Positions 1 to 8,228 of a DNA stretch of 53,888 nt are shown piece by piece. The notes under the pieces are model-generated. The model ran no database searches, was not told the DNA's origin, and saw only the letters and a program-made list of their open reading frames with translations. Position 1 is the stretch's first letter, and every line of letters begins with the position of its first letter. This stretch comes from Candidatus Latescibacterota bacterium (GTDB taxonomy: Bacteria > Latescibacterota > UBA2968 > UBA8231): contig JACPJE010000003.1 in assembly GCA_016187725.1 (NCBI GenBank), forward strand, positions 1 through 53,888, in the 5' to 3' direction. The position numbers were made by a program, and so were the translations under genes.

Positions 1-1467
1 CAGCCCGGTGCGGCGCTGGCCTGCAAAGAGGGCTAGGCGGTGGTCCTCGCCGGCCTGCCAGCCCGCATTGATCCCCGTCCAGTAGGTCGCCTGCCCAGGG
101 GCCTTTCCGCTTTCCGCCGAATCGGTAGAGCGCTGCAGCACCATTGCCGTCGACCAGGCCGACGCCCCGGCCCATCCCAGGTTCAGGTAGAGATTGGTAT
201 AGGATTCATAAAAGTGCGGGTCCACGTCCTGGAACTGGAGATCGGCGCTGAAGGAATGGCGGTCGCTGGCCTGCCATTCCCCATGCGAGCCCAGGGTCAG
301 GCGGCGTTCGTCCTGGAGGATGGCGCTGCGGCTCAGGTCGGCAAAGGCCTGGGCGCGCAGGTCCTCGCCCAGGGGGGTGTCGAGCTGCAGGAAGTAGGAC
401 CGCAGATGCTCGTCGTCCTCCTCACCCGGCTCCAGGGTGCGGGTGGCCAGGGTGTAGTTGAGGAGCAGAGACTGGCCGCCGGCAAGGGTGTAGCTGGCCT
501 CCAGCTGTGCCCCGGTCTCGTCGTCGGGCAAGAGCACATGGGTGAGTCGGTTGAGCAGGTACGCCTCGTGTTCGCGGATGAGGGGGGGCGGGTCGTTGAT
601 GTCGGCGATCAGGAAATCGCGGTAGTTCTTGTACTCCAGGCTCAGGCCCCAGGGGCCGGCGGCCAGGGAGGTGGACAGGTACAGGCCGCGGCCCAGGTCG
701 CGGTCGAGGGAGAGCCAGCGGGATGGATGGGCGTCGCGCTGGGCGTACTCGGCGTAGCACTCCAGGGCTGAGCCAGGCCCCAGCACGGGTCCGGGGCGCA
801 GCCGCAGGTGAGTGGCGGCCCCCAGCTCGGCGCCCAGGTCCAGCAACTCGGCGCCCATTTCCAGGATCTTCCCCGGGCGCAGGACCAGGGAGGCGGCCTG
901 GAGCGCGTCCCCACGCCGACCTTTCAGGCCGGGGGGCAGGGCCGAGTTGAGGGGCGATCCGCGCAGCAGGGAACAGGTGAAGCGATCGCGGCTGTAGCGC
1001 AGGAAGATCCCGTCCAGATCGCGGGTGAGCTGGTAGCGTCGGCGCCAGCTCCGGTCTTCGGCGAGCACCCCGGGCAGCTCGAAGGCGTGCAAGAGCAGGC
1101 CTTCGCCGAGGAGGGCGTGGAAGTGGCCGGCCCCGGCTTCCAGGCGGCCCTGGCGGTAGGTGAGGGAGCGCTGGATCAGTTCGCCGTAGTTGCGGCCTCG
1201 CTCGCTGCTGCCGAAGGTCTCCCCGCGCAGGGAGAGTTCAAAACCCTCGAGCGCGTAGGCGATGTTGAGCTGCTGGTAGAGGGAGCGCTGGGCGCCGGCC
1301 TCGTCGGAGGGCAGGCGACCCGACTGGATTTCGGCCAGGCTTGACAGGCGCAGCTGAGACTGGGCAGGGACACTGCCCAGCAACAGGACGACGATCGGGA
1401 GGAGAGGCCACCATGTAGGGGCGCATCGCGGTGCGCCCCTATGGAGAATTTCAACACCCGCCAGCAC
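1..1467 (-). CDS. DUF6029-like outer-membrane beta-barrel protein, 3' end outside window
   Basis: The minus strand is open from about 1467 to the left edge. It encodes a signal-peptide-like segment (WWPLLPIVVLLLGSVPAQS), then alternating polar/hydrophobic strands typical of a beta-barrel. The stretch GELIQRSLTYRQGRLEAGAG, followed by HALLGEGLLLHAFELPGVL, resembles the start of DUF6029 proteins; this is from memory. No ATG lies in this frame near the signal peptide. The best start I see is GTG at 1467, but no clear Shine-Dalgarno supports it, and a palindromic repeat (1416-1441) lies between that GTG and the signal peptide. The gene follows fliG by 14 nt and is probably cotranscribed with it. 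Function is unknown; an outer-membrane location is inferred. Confidence 0.6.
   Translation of the reverse strand, partial: MLAGVEILHRGAPRCAPTWWPLLPIVVLLLGSVPAQSQLRLSSLAEIQSGRLPSDEAGAQRSLYQQLNIAYALEGFELSLRGETFGSSERGRNYGELIQRSLTYRQGRLEAGAGHFHALLGEGLLLHAFELPGVLAEDRSWRRRYQLTRDLDGIFLRYSRDRFTCSLLRGSPLNSALPPGLKGRRGDALQAASLVLRPGKILEMGAELLDLGAELGAATHLRLRPGPVLGPGSALECYAEYAQRDAHPSRWLSLDRDLGRGLYLSTSLAAGPWGLSLEYKNYRDFLIADINDPPPLIREHEAYLLNRLTHVLLPDDETGAQLEASYTLAGGQSLLLNYTLATRTLEPGEEDDEHLRSYFLQLDTPLGEDLRAQAFADLSRSAILQDERRLTLGSHGEWQASDRHSFSADLQFQDVDPHFYESYTNLYLNLGWAGASAWSTAMVLQRSTDSAESGKAPGQATYWTGINAGWQAGEDHRLALFAGQRRTGL
1416..1441. repeat. REP-like palindrome TAGGGGCGCA...TGCGCCCCTA
   Basis: Two perfect 10-base arms are separated by six bases (TCGCGG). 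The element lies just downstream of fliG and inside the N-terminal coding frame of the barrel protein. Its TAGGGGCG...CGCCCCTA form resembles the palindrome at 50283-50303. Confidence 0.7.
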
Positions 1468-1481
1468 CCTCTGGGGGAATC

Positions 1482-2513
1482 TCACACAAAGGTGTCTTCG
1501 GAATCGCCGCGGACCACGGTGATCTGGCCCTGCTCTTCCAACTGGCGCACCTGCTGGACGATGCGCAGCTGCACCTCTTCCACCTCGCTGAGGCGCATGG
1601 GGCCCAGGAACTCCATTTCCTCGCTGAGGAAGGTGCGCACGCGCTCGGACATGTTGTTGAGGATCTTGGTCTTGAGTTCGTCTTCGGCGGCCTTGAGGGC
1701 CACCACCAGATCCTTCTGGTCCACCTCGCGCAGCAGGACCTGGATCTCGCGGTCGCTCAGCTTGACGATGTCGGCGAAGACGAACATCAGATTGCGCACT
1801 GACTCGGCCACTTCCGGGTCCTGGGCGTCCATCTGGTCCAGCACGTTCTTCTCCGCGCTGGTGCCGGTGAGGTTGAGGATGTCGGCCACCACCTTGGGAC
1901 CGCCCACGTCTTTGTTGCCCCCCAGGATGTCGCGCAGCGAGGCTTCGAGGCTCTCCTCGATCTGCTTGAGCACCGTGGGGGTGATGTTCTCCATGGTGGC
2001 GATGCGGTAGGCCACGTCCGACTGCATGCGCTCGGGCAGTTGGGTGAGGATGCCGGCCGCCTGGGTGGACTCCAGCTGGGAGAGGATCAGGGCGATGGTC
2101 TGGGGGTGCTCCTGGGAGATGAAGGGGGCGATCTGGTCGGGGGCCACGTTCTTGAGCATGAAGAAGCCCGAGGAGACCGTGTGCATCACCCGGTCGAGGA
2201 TCTCCTGGGCCCGACGCGGCCCCACGGCCCGTTCCAGGGCCTGGCGGGCGAAGTCGAGGCCGCCCTGGCTGACCCAGGCCCCGGCCAGCATGTGCTGCTC
2301 GAACTCCTCTAGCACCTTATCCTGCTGGGCCACGGAGACGTTCTTCAGATTGGCGATGGCCTGGGTGATCTCCTCCACCTCGTAGTCGGCGAGGTACTTG
2401 AGCACCTCGCCGGCGGCCTCCTGGCCCAGGGCGACGAAGAGGATGGCCACCTTGGTCATCACCGGGAGGTCTTCTTCTAATTCTTCTGGAGATACCTCGG
2501 CAGCTTCGGCCAT
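1482..2513 (-). CDS. fliG: Flagellar motor switch protein FliG
   Basis: 343 residues, the usual FliG length. The N-terminal domain (about 15-115) anchors to the MS ring. The middle domain carries the EHPQT signature at 135-139. The C-terminal domain (about 240-330) holds the charged torque helix (DREIQVLLREVDQKDLVVAL). In the cell it forms the rotor face of the C-ring that contacts the stator and sets rotation direction. No other flagellar gene is visible here: upstream is a divergent pantoate kinase gene and downstream an outer-membrane barrel. The family call is secure. Whether it serves a flagellum in this organism cannot be judged from the window. Confidence 0.95.
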   Translation of the reverse strand: MAEAAEVSPEELEEDLPVMTKVAILFVALGQEAAGEVLKYLADYEVEEITQAIANLKNVSVAQQDKVLEEFEQHMLAGAWVSQGGLDFARQALERAVGPRRAQEILDRVMHTVSSGFFMLKNVAPDQIAPFISQEHPQTIALILSQLESTQAAGILTQLPERMQSDVAYRIATMENITPTVLKQIEESLEASLRDILGGNKDVGGPKVVADILNLTGTSAEKNVLDQMDAQDPEVAESVRNLMFVFADIVKLSDREIQVLLREVDQKDLVVALKAAEDELKTKILNNMSERVRTFLSEEMEFLGPMRLSEVEEVQLRIVQQVRQLEEQGQITVVRGDSEDTFV

Positions 2514-2600
2514 GGATACACTCCGCTGAACAATTGGCTTTCTATAACATAACTATTTATTATTATCGGCTCAATCTAGTATTTGTTCACCGAGGTTCCA
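2514..2600. promoter_or_regulatory. AT-rich divergent promoter region between fliG and pantoate kinase
   Basis: This 87-base gap is strikingly AT-rich in a GC-rich window and separates two divergent genes. On the minus strand TTGAGC, 17 bases, TATGTT is a weak -35/-10 candidate for fliG. On the plus strand TTGGCT, 17 bases, TTATTA is a weak candidate. The plus-strand gene has a GAGG ribosome site at 2591-2594. The individual boxes are uncertain. Confidence 0.35.
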
Positions 2601-3437
2601 ATGGTCAAGGCCCAGGCCTTTGCCCCTGGCAATATCTCCTGTGTTTTCAAGATTATTCCTCACCAGGACCCCAGGTTCATGCACTCCCTGGGCCTGGGGT
2701 TCACCGTGCGCGAAGGGGTGCGGGCCACCCTTTCCCGGGCAGGGCGGCAGGAGATCCTGTTCAATGGCCGATCCATCGATTTTCCCACCGTGAGCGGGGC
2801 CCTGGCCAGCCTGCAGGCCCCGCCTTTGAGAGTGGATTTGCAAACCCCCCTGCCCCTCAGCTGCGGTTTTGGTCTGAGCGGGGCCGCGGCCCTGGCAGTG
2901 GTCCACGCGGCTGATGCCCTGCTCGGACTGGGCCGGCCCAGGGAAGAACTGGCCATGGCCGCCCACGTGGCCGAAGTGGAGCAGTTGACCGGGTTAGGGG
3001 ACGTGTGCAACCAACACCACGGGGGATGCCTGCTCAAACTCGTGCCGGGCCAGCCCCTGAGGGCCGCGCGGCTGGCGGTGCCGGCACGGCCCATCTATTA
3101 CCGGTATTTCGGCCCAATCCACACCCGCCAGGTGCTGGCCGATCCCCAGCGGCGGGCCAGGATCAATCAGGCCGCCGACCAGGCCCTGGAGATCCTGAAA
3201 GGGCAATTGGAGGTGCCGCAGGTCGATTTTGAAGCCTGCATCCGCCTGTCCCGGGTTTTTGCGGACCAGAGCGGCCTGCTGGCCGACGAGCGGGTGGTGC
3301 AGGCCATCGCCCAGATCGAGGCCACCGGGGGAGCGGGTTCGATGATCATGCTGGGGAATGCGGTGTTCAGCAACCGGCCCTTTGCCCAGGCCCAGGAGAC
3401 CGCCCTATGCGCCCATCAGGCGAGGGTGCTGGGATGA
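2601..3437 (+). CDS. Pantoate kinase (archaeal-type CoA biosynthesis, GHMP family)
   Basis: 278 residues from ATG 2601, chosen because GAGG sits six bases upstream and the protein then begins with the family's xAFAPGNI start; a TTG at 2583 is an alternative. The glycine-rich GHMP ATP-binding motif PLSCGFGLSGAAALA lies at about 84-98, and a C-terminal GAGSMIMLG motif is present. Pantoate kinase makes 4-phosphopantoate from pantoate and ATP in archaea, replacing the bacterial PanC/PanK order. The next gene, overlapping by ATGA, is the partner enzyme, which makes this assignment much stronger than a generic GHMP kinase call. Cytoplasmic. Confidence 0.85.
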   Translation: MVKAQAFAPGNISCVFKIIPHQDPRFMHSLGLGFTVREGVRATLSRAGRQEILFNGRSIDFPTVSGALASLQAPPLRVDLQTPLPLSCGFGLSGAAALAVVHAADALLGLGRPREELAMAAHVAEVEQLTGLGDVCNQHHGGCLLKLVPGQPLRAARLAVPARPIYYRYFGPIHTRQVLADPQRRARINQAADQALEILKGQLEVPQVDFEACIRLSRVFADQSGLLADERVVQAIAQIEATGGAGSMIMLGNAVFSNRPFAQAQETALCAHQARVLG

Positions 3438-4171
3438 GCGAGGTGCCAGCCAGCCATCCGCGCTATGCGTCGCTCAAGCTGCGCGAAGCCATCGCCGCCG
3501 GGGTGGAAAAAGGCATCACCTCCGCACACGGGCTCATCGCTCACGGCCGGGGCGAAGCCTTCGATTATCTGATCGGCGAGACCAGCCAGCCCTTTGCCAG
3601 GGAAGCCCTGCGCGCCGGGGCGGCCCTGCTCCTGATGGCCGGGTACCCGGTGATCTCGGTCAACGGCAATGCCGCGGCCCTGGTGCCGGCCGAGCTGGCG
3701 GCCCTGGGCCAGCTGCTGCCGGCCCCCCTGGAGGTGAACATCTTCCACGCCTCGCCCCAGCGGGAGCAGGCCATCCGCAGCGAGTTGCTGGTCCACGGGG
3801 CCCAGACCGTGCTGATGCCCACGGATCAGGCCCAGCTTCCCTTCATCGAATCCAACCGCCGCTTTGTGCACCCGGAAGGGCTCTTCAGGGCCGACGTGGT
3901 CTTTGTGCCGCTCGAGGACGGGGACCGGTGCGAGGCGCTGAGGCGCATGGGTAAGGAGGTGGTGACCGTGGACCTCAACCCTCTGTCGCGCACAGCCAGG
4001 GCGGCCAGCGTGACTGTGGTGGATAACCTGGCCCGGACCATGCCCCTGCTGCTGGAGGCGGTGGAGCAATTGCGCCAGGAACCGGCAGAGGTCTGGCAAC
4101 AGCTCATCTCGACGTACGACAACGACGCGGTCTTGCGCGCCGCTGAGGCGCGCATCCGCTCAGGAGCCTAG
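3434..4171 (+). CDS. 4-phosphopantoate--beta-alanine ligase (phosphopantothenate synthetase, archaeal type)
   Basis: 245 residues from ATG 3434, which overlaps the kinase stop as ATGA. The N-terminus reads SEVPASHPRYASL, followed by GITSAHGLIAHGRGEAFDYL, the hallmark of the archaeal phosphopantothenate synthetase family (formerly DUF137). Later motifs VNGNAAALVPAELAAL and DLNPLSRTARAASVTVVDN also fit. It condenses 4-phosphopantoate with beta-alanine using ATP. With the preceding kinase it forms a complete archaeal-type bypass of PanC and PanK. Finding both in a bacterial context (next to fliG, near outer-membrane genes) suggests transfer from archaea or an old lineage trait. Confidence 0.92.
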   Translation: MSEVPASHPRYASLKLREAIAAGVEKGITSAHGLIAHGRGEAFDYLIGETSQPFAREALRAGAALLLMAGYPVISVNGNAAALVPAELAALGQLLPAPLEVNIFHASPQREQAIRSELLVHGAQTVLMPTDQAQLPFIESNRRFVHPEGLFRADVVFVPLEDGDRCEALRRMGKEVVTVDLNPLSRTARAASVTVVDNLARTMPLLLEAVEQLRQEPAEVWQQLISTYDNDAVLRAAEARIRSGA

Positions 4172-4174
4172 GCG

Positions 4175-5911
4175 ATGAACCGAGACCAGCGTATACCCCG
4201 GCCCGAGTACCCCCGGCCACAGATGGTGCGCCAGGAGTGGATGGACCTGAACGGCACCTGGGAGTTCGAAACCGATCCTGGGCTCTCGGGCGAAGCCAGG
4301 GGTCTGCACCAGGGCGGCCCCTTCACCCGGAAGATCACCGTGCCCTTCTGCCCGGAGAGCAACTTGTCCGGGGTGGGAGAAAAGGATTTCATGCCCTGCG
4401 TGTGGTACCGCCGGCACTGCGTCCTGCCCGCAGGCTGGGAGGTCAAGCGGGTGCTGCTCCACTTCGGCGCGGTGGACTACGAGGCGACCGTATGGGTCAA
4501 CGGGGAACGGGCCGGCACCCACCGGGGTGGGTACGCATCTTTTCATTTCGAGATCACCGCCCTGCTCAAGGAAGGGGAGAACGAGATCGCGGTCCGCGCG
4601 GTGGACGACACCCGCAGCCCTCTGCAGCCCTCGGGCAAGCAGTCCCCCCAGTTCAACTCGTACGGTTGCCTGTATACCCGCACTACTGGGATCTGGCAGA
4701 CCGTGTGGTTGGAGGCCGTGCCCGCCACCTACCTGCACAGTTTTCGCCTGTACCCAGACCTGGACCAGGGCAAACTGACCGTACAGGCCAGGGTGGAGGG
4801 GAAGACCGAGGGGATGGTGTTGCACTGCCGGGCCCTGGCCGACGGCAAGATGGCCGGCGAGGTGGGGTTGGGGGCGCACGGGTACCTCTTCTTCAGCCTG
4901 GAGCTGGCCAGGGTGCGGGCCTGGGAGCCCGAGGACCCCTTCCTCTACGACCTGGAGTTTGTGCTGGAGCGAGAGGGGGAGGAGGTGGACCGGGTGGCCA
5001 GTTACTTCGGCCTGCGCAAGATCCACATCGAGGGCACCAAGGTACTGATCAACGACCGGCCCCTCTTCCAGCGCCTGGTGCTGGACCAGGGTTTCTACCC
5101 GGACGGGATCTACACCGCCCCCAGCGACGAGGCGCTCAGGCAGGACATTGAGTTGTCCCTGGCCATGGGATTCAACGGGGCGCGGCTGCACGAGAAGGTC
5201 TTTGAGCCGCGCTTCCTGTACTGGGCCGACCGCCTGGGGTACCTGGTGTGGGGGGAGTACCCCAACTGGGGCCTGGACCACGCCCATCCCGGGGCCCTGG
5301 AGCGGGTGCTGGGGGAGTGGCTGGAGGCGGTGGAGCGCGACTTCAACCATCCCGCCATTGTGGGCTGGTGTCCTTTCAACGAGACCCCCACCTCCCAGAA
5401 CCCCGAACTGCTGCGCCTGATCTTCAGGGCCACCAAGGCCGCTGATCCCACCCGGCCGGCCATCGACACCAGCGGCTATGTCCACGTGGAGACCGACGTC
5501 TACGACTGCCATTCCTACGAGCAGGACCCCGGGAAATTCGCCGCCCTCTTCGCCCCCTTCAAAGAAGGCGGGGAGGCCTGGCGCAACTTCCCCAAGGCCG
5601 ATGCCCAATACCAGGGCCAGCCCTATTTTGTCAGCGAATACGGGGGCATCTGGTGGAACCCCGGACAACAGGACCAGAAGGCCTGGGGGTACGGCGAACG
5701 GCCGCGCAGCGAGGCCGAGTTTCTGGCCCGGTACCGCGCCCTCACCGAGACGCTCTTGGGCAATCCCAGGATGTTCGGGTTCTGCTATACCCAGCTCTAC
5801 GACATCGAGCAGGAAGTGAACGGATTGTACACCTATGACCGCCGGCCCAAATTCGATCCGGAACTGATCCGCCGGGTCAATGCCCAGCCGGCCGCCACCG
5901 AGAACGAGTGA
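4175..5911 (+). CDS. Glycoside hydrolase family 2 protein (beta-galactosidase/beta-glucuronidase type)
   Basis: 578 residues, starting three bases after the synthetase stop. The sugar-binding jelly-roll domain is about 20-180 (DLNGTWEF, WYRRHCVLP, VWVNGERAGTHRGGY). An immunoglobulin-like domain follows to about 285, then a TIM barrel. E403 in CPFNETPTS matches the acid/base and E488 in FVSEYGG the nucleophile. There is no signal peptide, so it probably acts in the cytoplasm on imported oligosaccharides or glycosides. The exact sugar cannot be told from sequence. Why it is packed with the CoA genes is unclear; the spacing suggests one transcript. Confidence 0.9.
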   Translation: MNRDQRIPRPEYPRPQMVRQEWMDLNGTWEFETDPGLSGEARGLHQGGPFTRKITVPFCPESNLSGVGEKDFMPCVWYRRHCVLPAGWEVKRVLLHFGAVDYEATVWVNGERAGTHRGGYASFHFEITALLKEGENEIAVRAVDDTRSPLQPSGKQSPQFNSYGCLYTRTTGIWQTVWLEAVPATYLHSFRLYPDLDQGKLTVQARVEGKTEGMVLHCRALADGKMAGEVGLGAHGYLFFSLELARVRAWEPEDPFLYDLEFVLEREGEEVDRVASYFGLRKIHIEGTKVLINDRPLFQRLVLDQGFYPDGIYTAPSDEALRQDIELSLAMGFNGARLHEKVFEPRFLYWADRLGYLVWGEYPNWGLDHAHPGALERVLGEWLEAVERDFNHPAIVGWCPFNETPTSQNPELLRLIFRATKAADPTRPAIDTSGYVHVETDVYDCHSYEQDPGKFAALFAPFKEGGEAWRNFPKADAQYQGQPYFVSEYGGIWWNPGQQDQKAWGYGERPRSEAEFLARYRALTETLLGNPRMFGFCYTQLYDIEQEVNGLYTYDRRPKFDPELIRRVNAQPAATENE

Positions 5912-5915
5912 GGCC

Positions 5916-6698
5916 ATGAGAGAGAACAAGGTCAAACGCATCCTGAGCCAGGGCAAGGTGTCCCTGGGGACCATGATCTTCGAGTTCAACACCACGGGCA
6001 TGGCCCGGCTGACCGCGGCGACCGGAGCGGAGTTCGCCATCTACGACATGGAGCACACCGGCTGGGACATCGAGACCATCCGCATGTTGATGTCCACCGC
6101 CTGCACCTGCGACCTGGTGCCCCTGGTGCGGGTGCCCACGGCCCAGTACCACTTCATCGCCCGGGTGCTGGACGTGGGGGCCATGGGCTTCATGGTGCCG
6201 ATGGTGGAGACCGTGGAGCAGGCCAAGCTCATCGCCCTGTCGGCCAAGTACCCGCCGATGGGGCGCCGGGGCGCGGCCTTTGGCTTTGCCCACGACGACT
6301 ACCAGGTGGGGGATATCCTGGGCACCATGCACAGCGCCAACCAGGAAGGGCTGGTCATCGCCCAGATCGAGACGGCGCTAGGGCTGGAAAACGCCGAGCA
6401 GATCGCCGCGGTGGAGGGGATCGACGTGTTGTGGATCGGGCAGTTCGACCTGAGCAATTTCCTGGGCATTCCCGGGCAGTTTGAGCATCCCCGTTTTCAG
6501 CGGGCCCTGGGCCGGGTGCTGGAGGCCTGCCAGCGCTACGGCAAGGCCGCCGGGTACATGGTGACCTCGGTGGACGAGGGCTGCCGCCTCATCGACCGCG
6601 GGTTCCGGTGCATTGCCTACTGGGGGGACATGTGGGTGTACCAGCAGGGCATGCGCCAGGGATTCAGGGGGATGCGGGAGCAGTGCAGGATCAAATGA
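5916..6698 (+). CDS. HpcH/HpaI family aldolase
   Basis: 260 residues from ATG 5916 (MRENKVKRIL), five bases after the GH2 stop. The fold is marked by LGTMIFEF, AIYDMEHTGWD, GFMVPMVETVEQA and YPPMGRRGAAFGFA, as in class II 2-keto-3-deoxy sugar-acid and hydroxy-keto-acid aldolases. LVIAQIETALGLEN contributes the metal-binding glutamate, and VLWIGQFDLS is the usual late barrel motif. It should cleave or form a 2-oxo-hydroxy acid using pyruvate or a related enol and a divalent metal. Pairing with a glycosidase hints at degradation of a sugar or sugar acid. It is the last gene of the plus-strand cluster; the next gene converges with no gap. Confidence 0.88.
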   Translation: MRENKVKRILSQGKVSLGTMIFEFNTTGMARLTAATGAEFAIYDMEHTGWDIETIRMLMSTACTCDLVPLVRVPTAQYHFIARVLDVGAMGFMVPMVETVEQAKLIALSAKYPPMGRRGAAFGFAHDDYQVGDILGTMHSANQEGLVIAQIETALGLENAEQIAAVEGIDVLWIGQFDLSNFLGIPGQFEHPRFQRALGRVLEACQRYGKAAGYMVTSVDEGCRLIDRGFRCIAYWGDMWVYQQGMRQGFRGMREQCRIK

Positions 6699-8048
6699 TC
6701 AGGCGTGGGCGCAGCGCGAGACCACTTCCTTGATCTGGAGGACCATGGGCTTGCCCAGGAATTCGCGCAGCCGGTAGACCTCCTCCGGGGTGGTGTGCAG
6801 GTTTTTGAGCACGGACTCGCTGTAGCGGGCGGGCTCGTCGGGCAGATAACCCAGGCCCAGTTCTATACACATATTGTTGGCCACATGCATCAGGCAGGTC
6901 AGGGAACTGGGAGCGGGACCGGTGGTGTGGTGTTTGCCCACCGTCTCCACCACTTCCTTGGTGGCGTTGGATCTGAGTAACAAGATCTGGGCCAGGTACT
7001 CGTGGTCGCCCACGTCGCCGAGTTCCTTTTCCGCCTCCCTGAAGGTGCTGCGGGCTGCGGTCATCTGCTTGAGCACCTCCTCGAAGTGCCCCCAGAAGAA
7101 AAAACCCAGCAGCAGCTTGCCGATGTCGTGGAGCAGGGCCGAGATCCAGTAGTCATTGAAGTTGACCGCTGTCGGCAGTGCGAGCATGTTCTCGTTGACC
7201 AGCCGGTCGGCGATCAGGGCGCAGCCCACCGAATGCTCCCAGAAGCGCCGCAGGTCGAAGGCGCTGTTCTGGGGGCGGACCAGGCTGTTCATCAGCATGA
7301 TCTGCTGGGCGATAACCCCCACCTTCTTCCAGCCCAGCCTGAGAATGGCGTCCTGCACGGTCCAGCCGCCGGCCCGCTGTCCCGAGCCGGCGAAGAGCGG
7401 GGTGCTGACTACCTGCAGCAGCCGGTGGACGATGGCCGGATCGTTGTGGATCAGCTCCTCCAGTTCGGCCACCTTGGCATCCGGCTCGTTGATCATGGCC
7501 ATGATCCGCAGGGCGATCTCCGGCAGGGTGGGGAGCACCTTGACGCTGCCCAGCCGGTGTTTGATCCGCGCTTGGAGTTCCTGGTGGGACAGGGTCTCGA
7601 TGTCGTCGAAGAGTTCGCCGATCTTGTTCTTGGCAAAGGCGGTTTCCACTATCAGCTGGGCAGATGGATCGCGGCGGTTGGCGGCCATCTCCCAGGAGCA
7701 GAGGAAGGCATTGTCGAAGCGCTGGGTGAGATCCCGCTGCTGGTCGAGTTGGGAAGCCGGCAACACGAGGATGAGGGGGAAATGGTCGTCCTGGTTGAGG
7801 GCGGACAGGGCGGAGCGGTTCTGGATCTTCTTGTTCTGGATGACGATGGTGCAGCGGATCACGTCGCTGTCCTTGTAGCGCTGGATGATGGAGAAGGCTT
7901 CCACCGAGGTGTGGGCCACGATGATGTCCAGCCCGTACCGGTAGTTGAGCAGGAGCATGAAGAATTTGGCCAGGACGTCCTGGGCCTTGCCCGGCTGCTG
8001 GACGATGAGGGCACATTCCTGGAAGGGATCTGGTGTGTGGTTGCTCAT
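6699..8048 (-). CDS. HDOD domain signalling protein
   Basis: 449 residues from ATG 8048 (MSNHTPDPF). Residues 1-165 form an alpha/beta domain resembling a degenerate receiver; I see no clear phosphoacceptor pocket. About 190-390 is an HDOD domain: LPTLPEIALRIMAMINEPDAKVAELEELIHNDPAIVHRLLQ pattern, then WEHSVGCALIADRL and an HD-like SALLHDIGKLLLG. HDOD proteins are non-enzymatic relatives of HD-GYP hydrolases and act as adaptors in signalling, chemotaxis and stress responses. The gene stands alone, converging on the aldolase, and its stop abuts the aldolase stop. Confidence 0.85.
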   Translation of the reverse strand: MSNHTPDPFQECALIVQQPGKAQDVLAKFFMLLLNYRYGLDIIVAHTSVEAFSIIQRYKDSDVIRCTIVIQNKKIQNRSALSALNQDDHFPLILVLPASQLDQQRDLTQRFDNAFLCSWEMAANRRDPSAQLIVETAFAKNKIGELFDDIETLSHQELQARIKHRLGSVKVLPTLPEIALRIMAMINEPDAKVAELEELIHNDPAIVHRLLQVVSTPLFAGSGQRAGGWTVQDAILRLGWKKVGVIAQQIMLMNSLVRPQNSAFDLRRFWEHSVGCALIADRLVNENMLALPTAVNFNDYWISALLHDIGKLLLGFFFWGHFEEVLKQMTAARSTFREAEKELGDVGDHEYLAQILLLRSNATKEVVETVGKHHTTGPAPSSLTCLMHVANNMCIELGLGYLPDEPARYSESVLKNLHTTPEEVYRLREFLGKPMVLQIKEVVSRCAHA

Positions 8049-8140
8049 ACAGACAGAGATAGGGTGTGATAGCTGGTCATTCAAATATAGCCGCCTCAGC
8101 TGCCGGCTGTCTATTCTTTTATGCTGTGACTGTGGGTGGG

Positions 8141-8158
8141 GCGCGGGGTTCCCCGCCC
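8141..8158. repeat. REP-like GC hairpin in the divergent intergenic region
   Basis: GCGGGG-TT-CCCCGC (8143-8156) is a perfect six-base palindrome, and the flanking ...GGGGCG and CGCCCTTG bases resemble the repeat at 50283. It lies just upstream of, and touches, the predicted promoter at 8159-8187. Confidence 0.4.
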
Positions 8159-8187
8159 TTGCCCACTGCGGCACCGGGGGATATATT
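8159..8187 (+). promoter_or_regulatory. Predicted sigma-70-type promoter for the metallohydrolase gene
   Basis: TTGCCC (8159-8164), 17 bases, TATATT (8182-8187). A transcript starting near 8194 would give a leader of about 35 bases ending in a GGGGGAG ribosome site before ATG 8229. The same TATATT -10 appears at 16696, 33040 and 47804, supporting it as the local housekeeping form. Confidence 0.45.
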
Positions 8188-8228
8188 GCTGAAGCCTTCC
8201 TAAATCCACCCATGCAAAGGGGGAGATC

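Noticed and set aside
4160..6040. A 626-codon open frame on the minus strand opposite the GH2 gene
   Set aside because: Antisense shadow; the plus strand encodes a full GH2 enzyme with catalytic residues.
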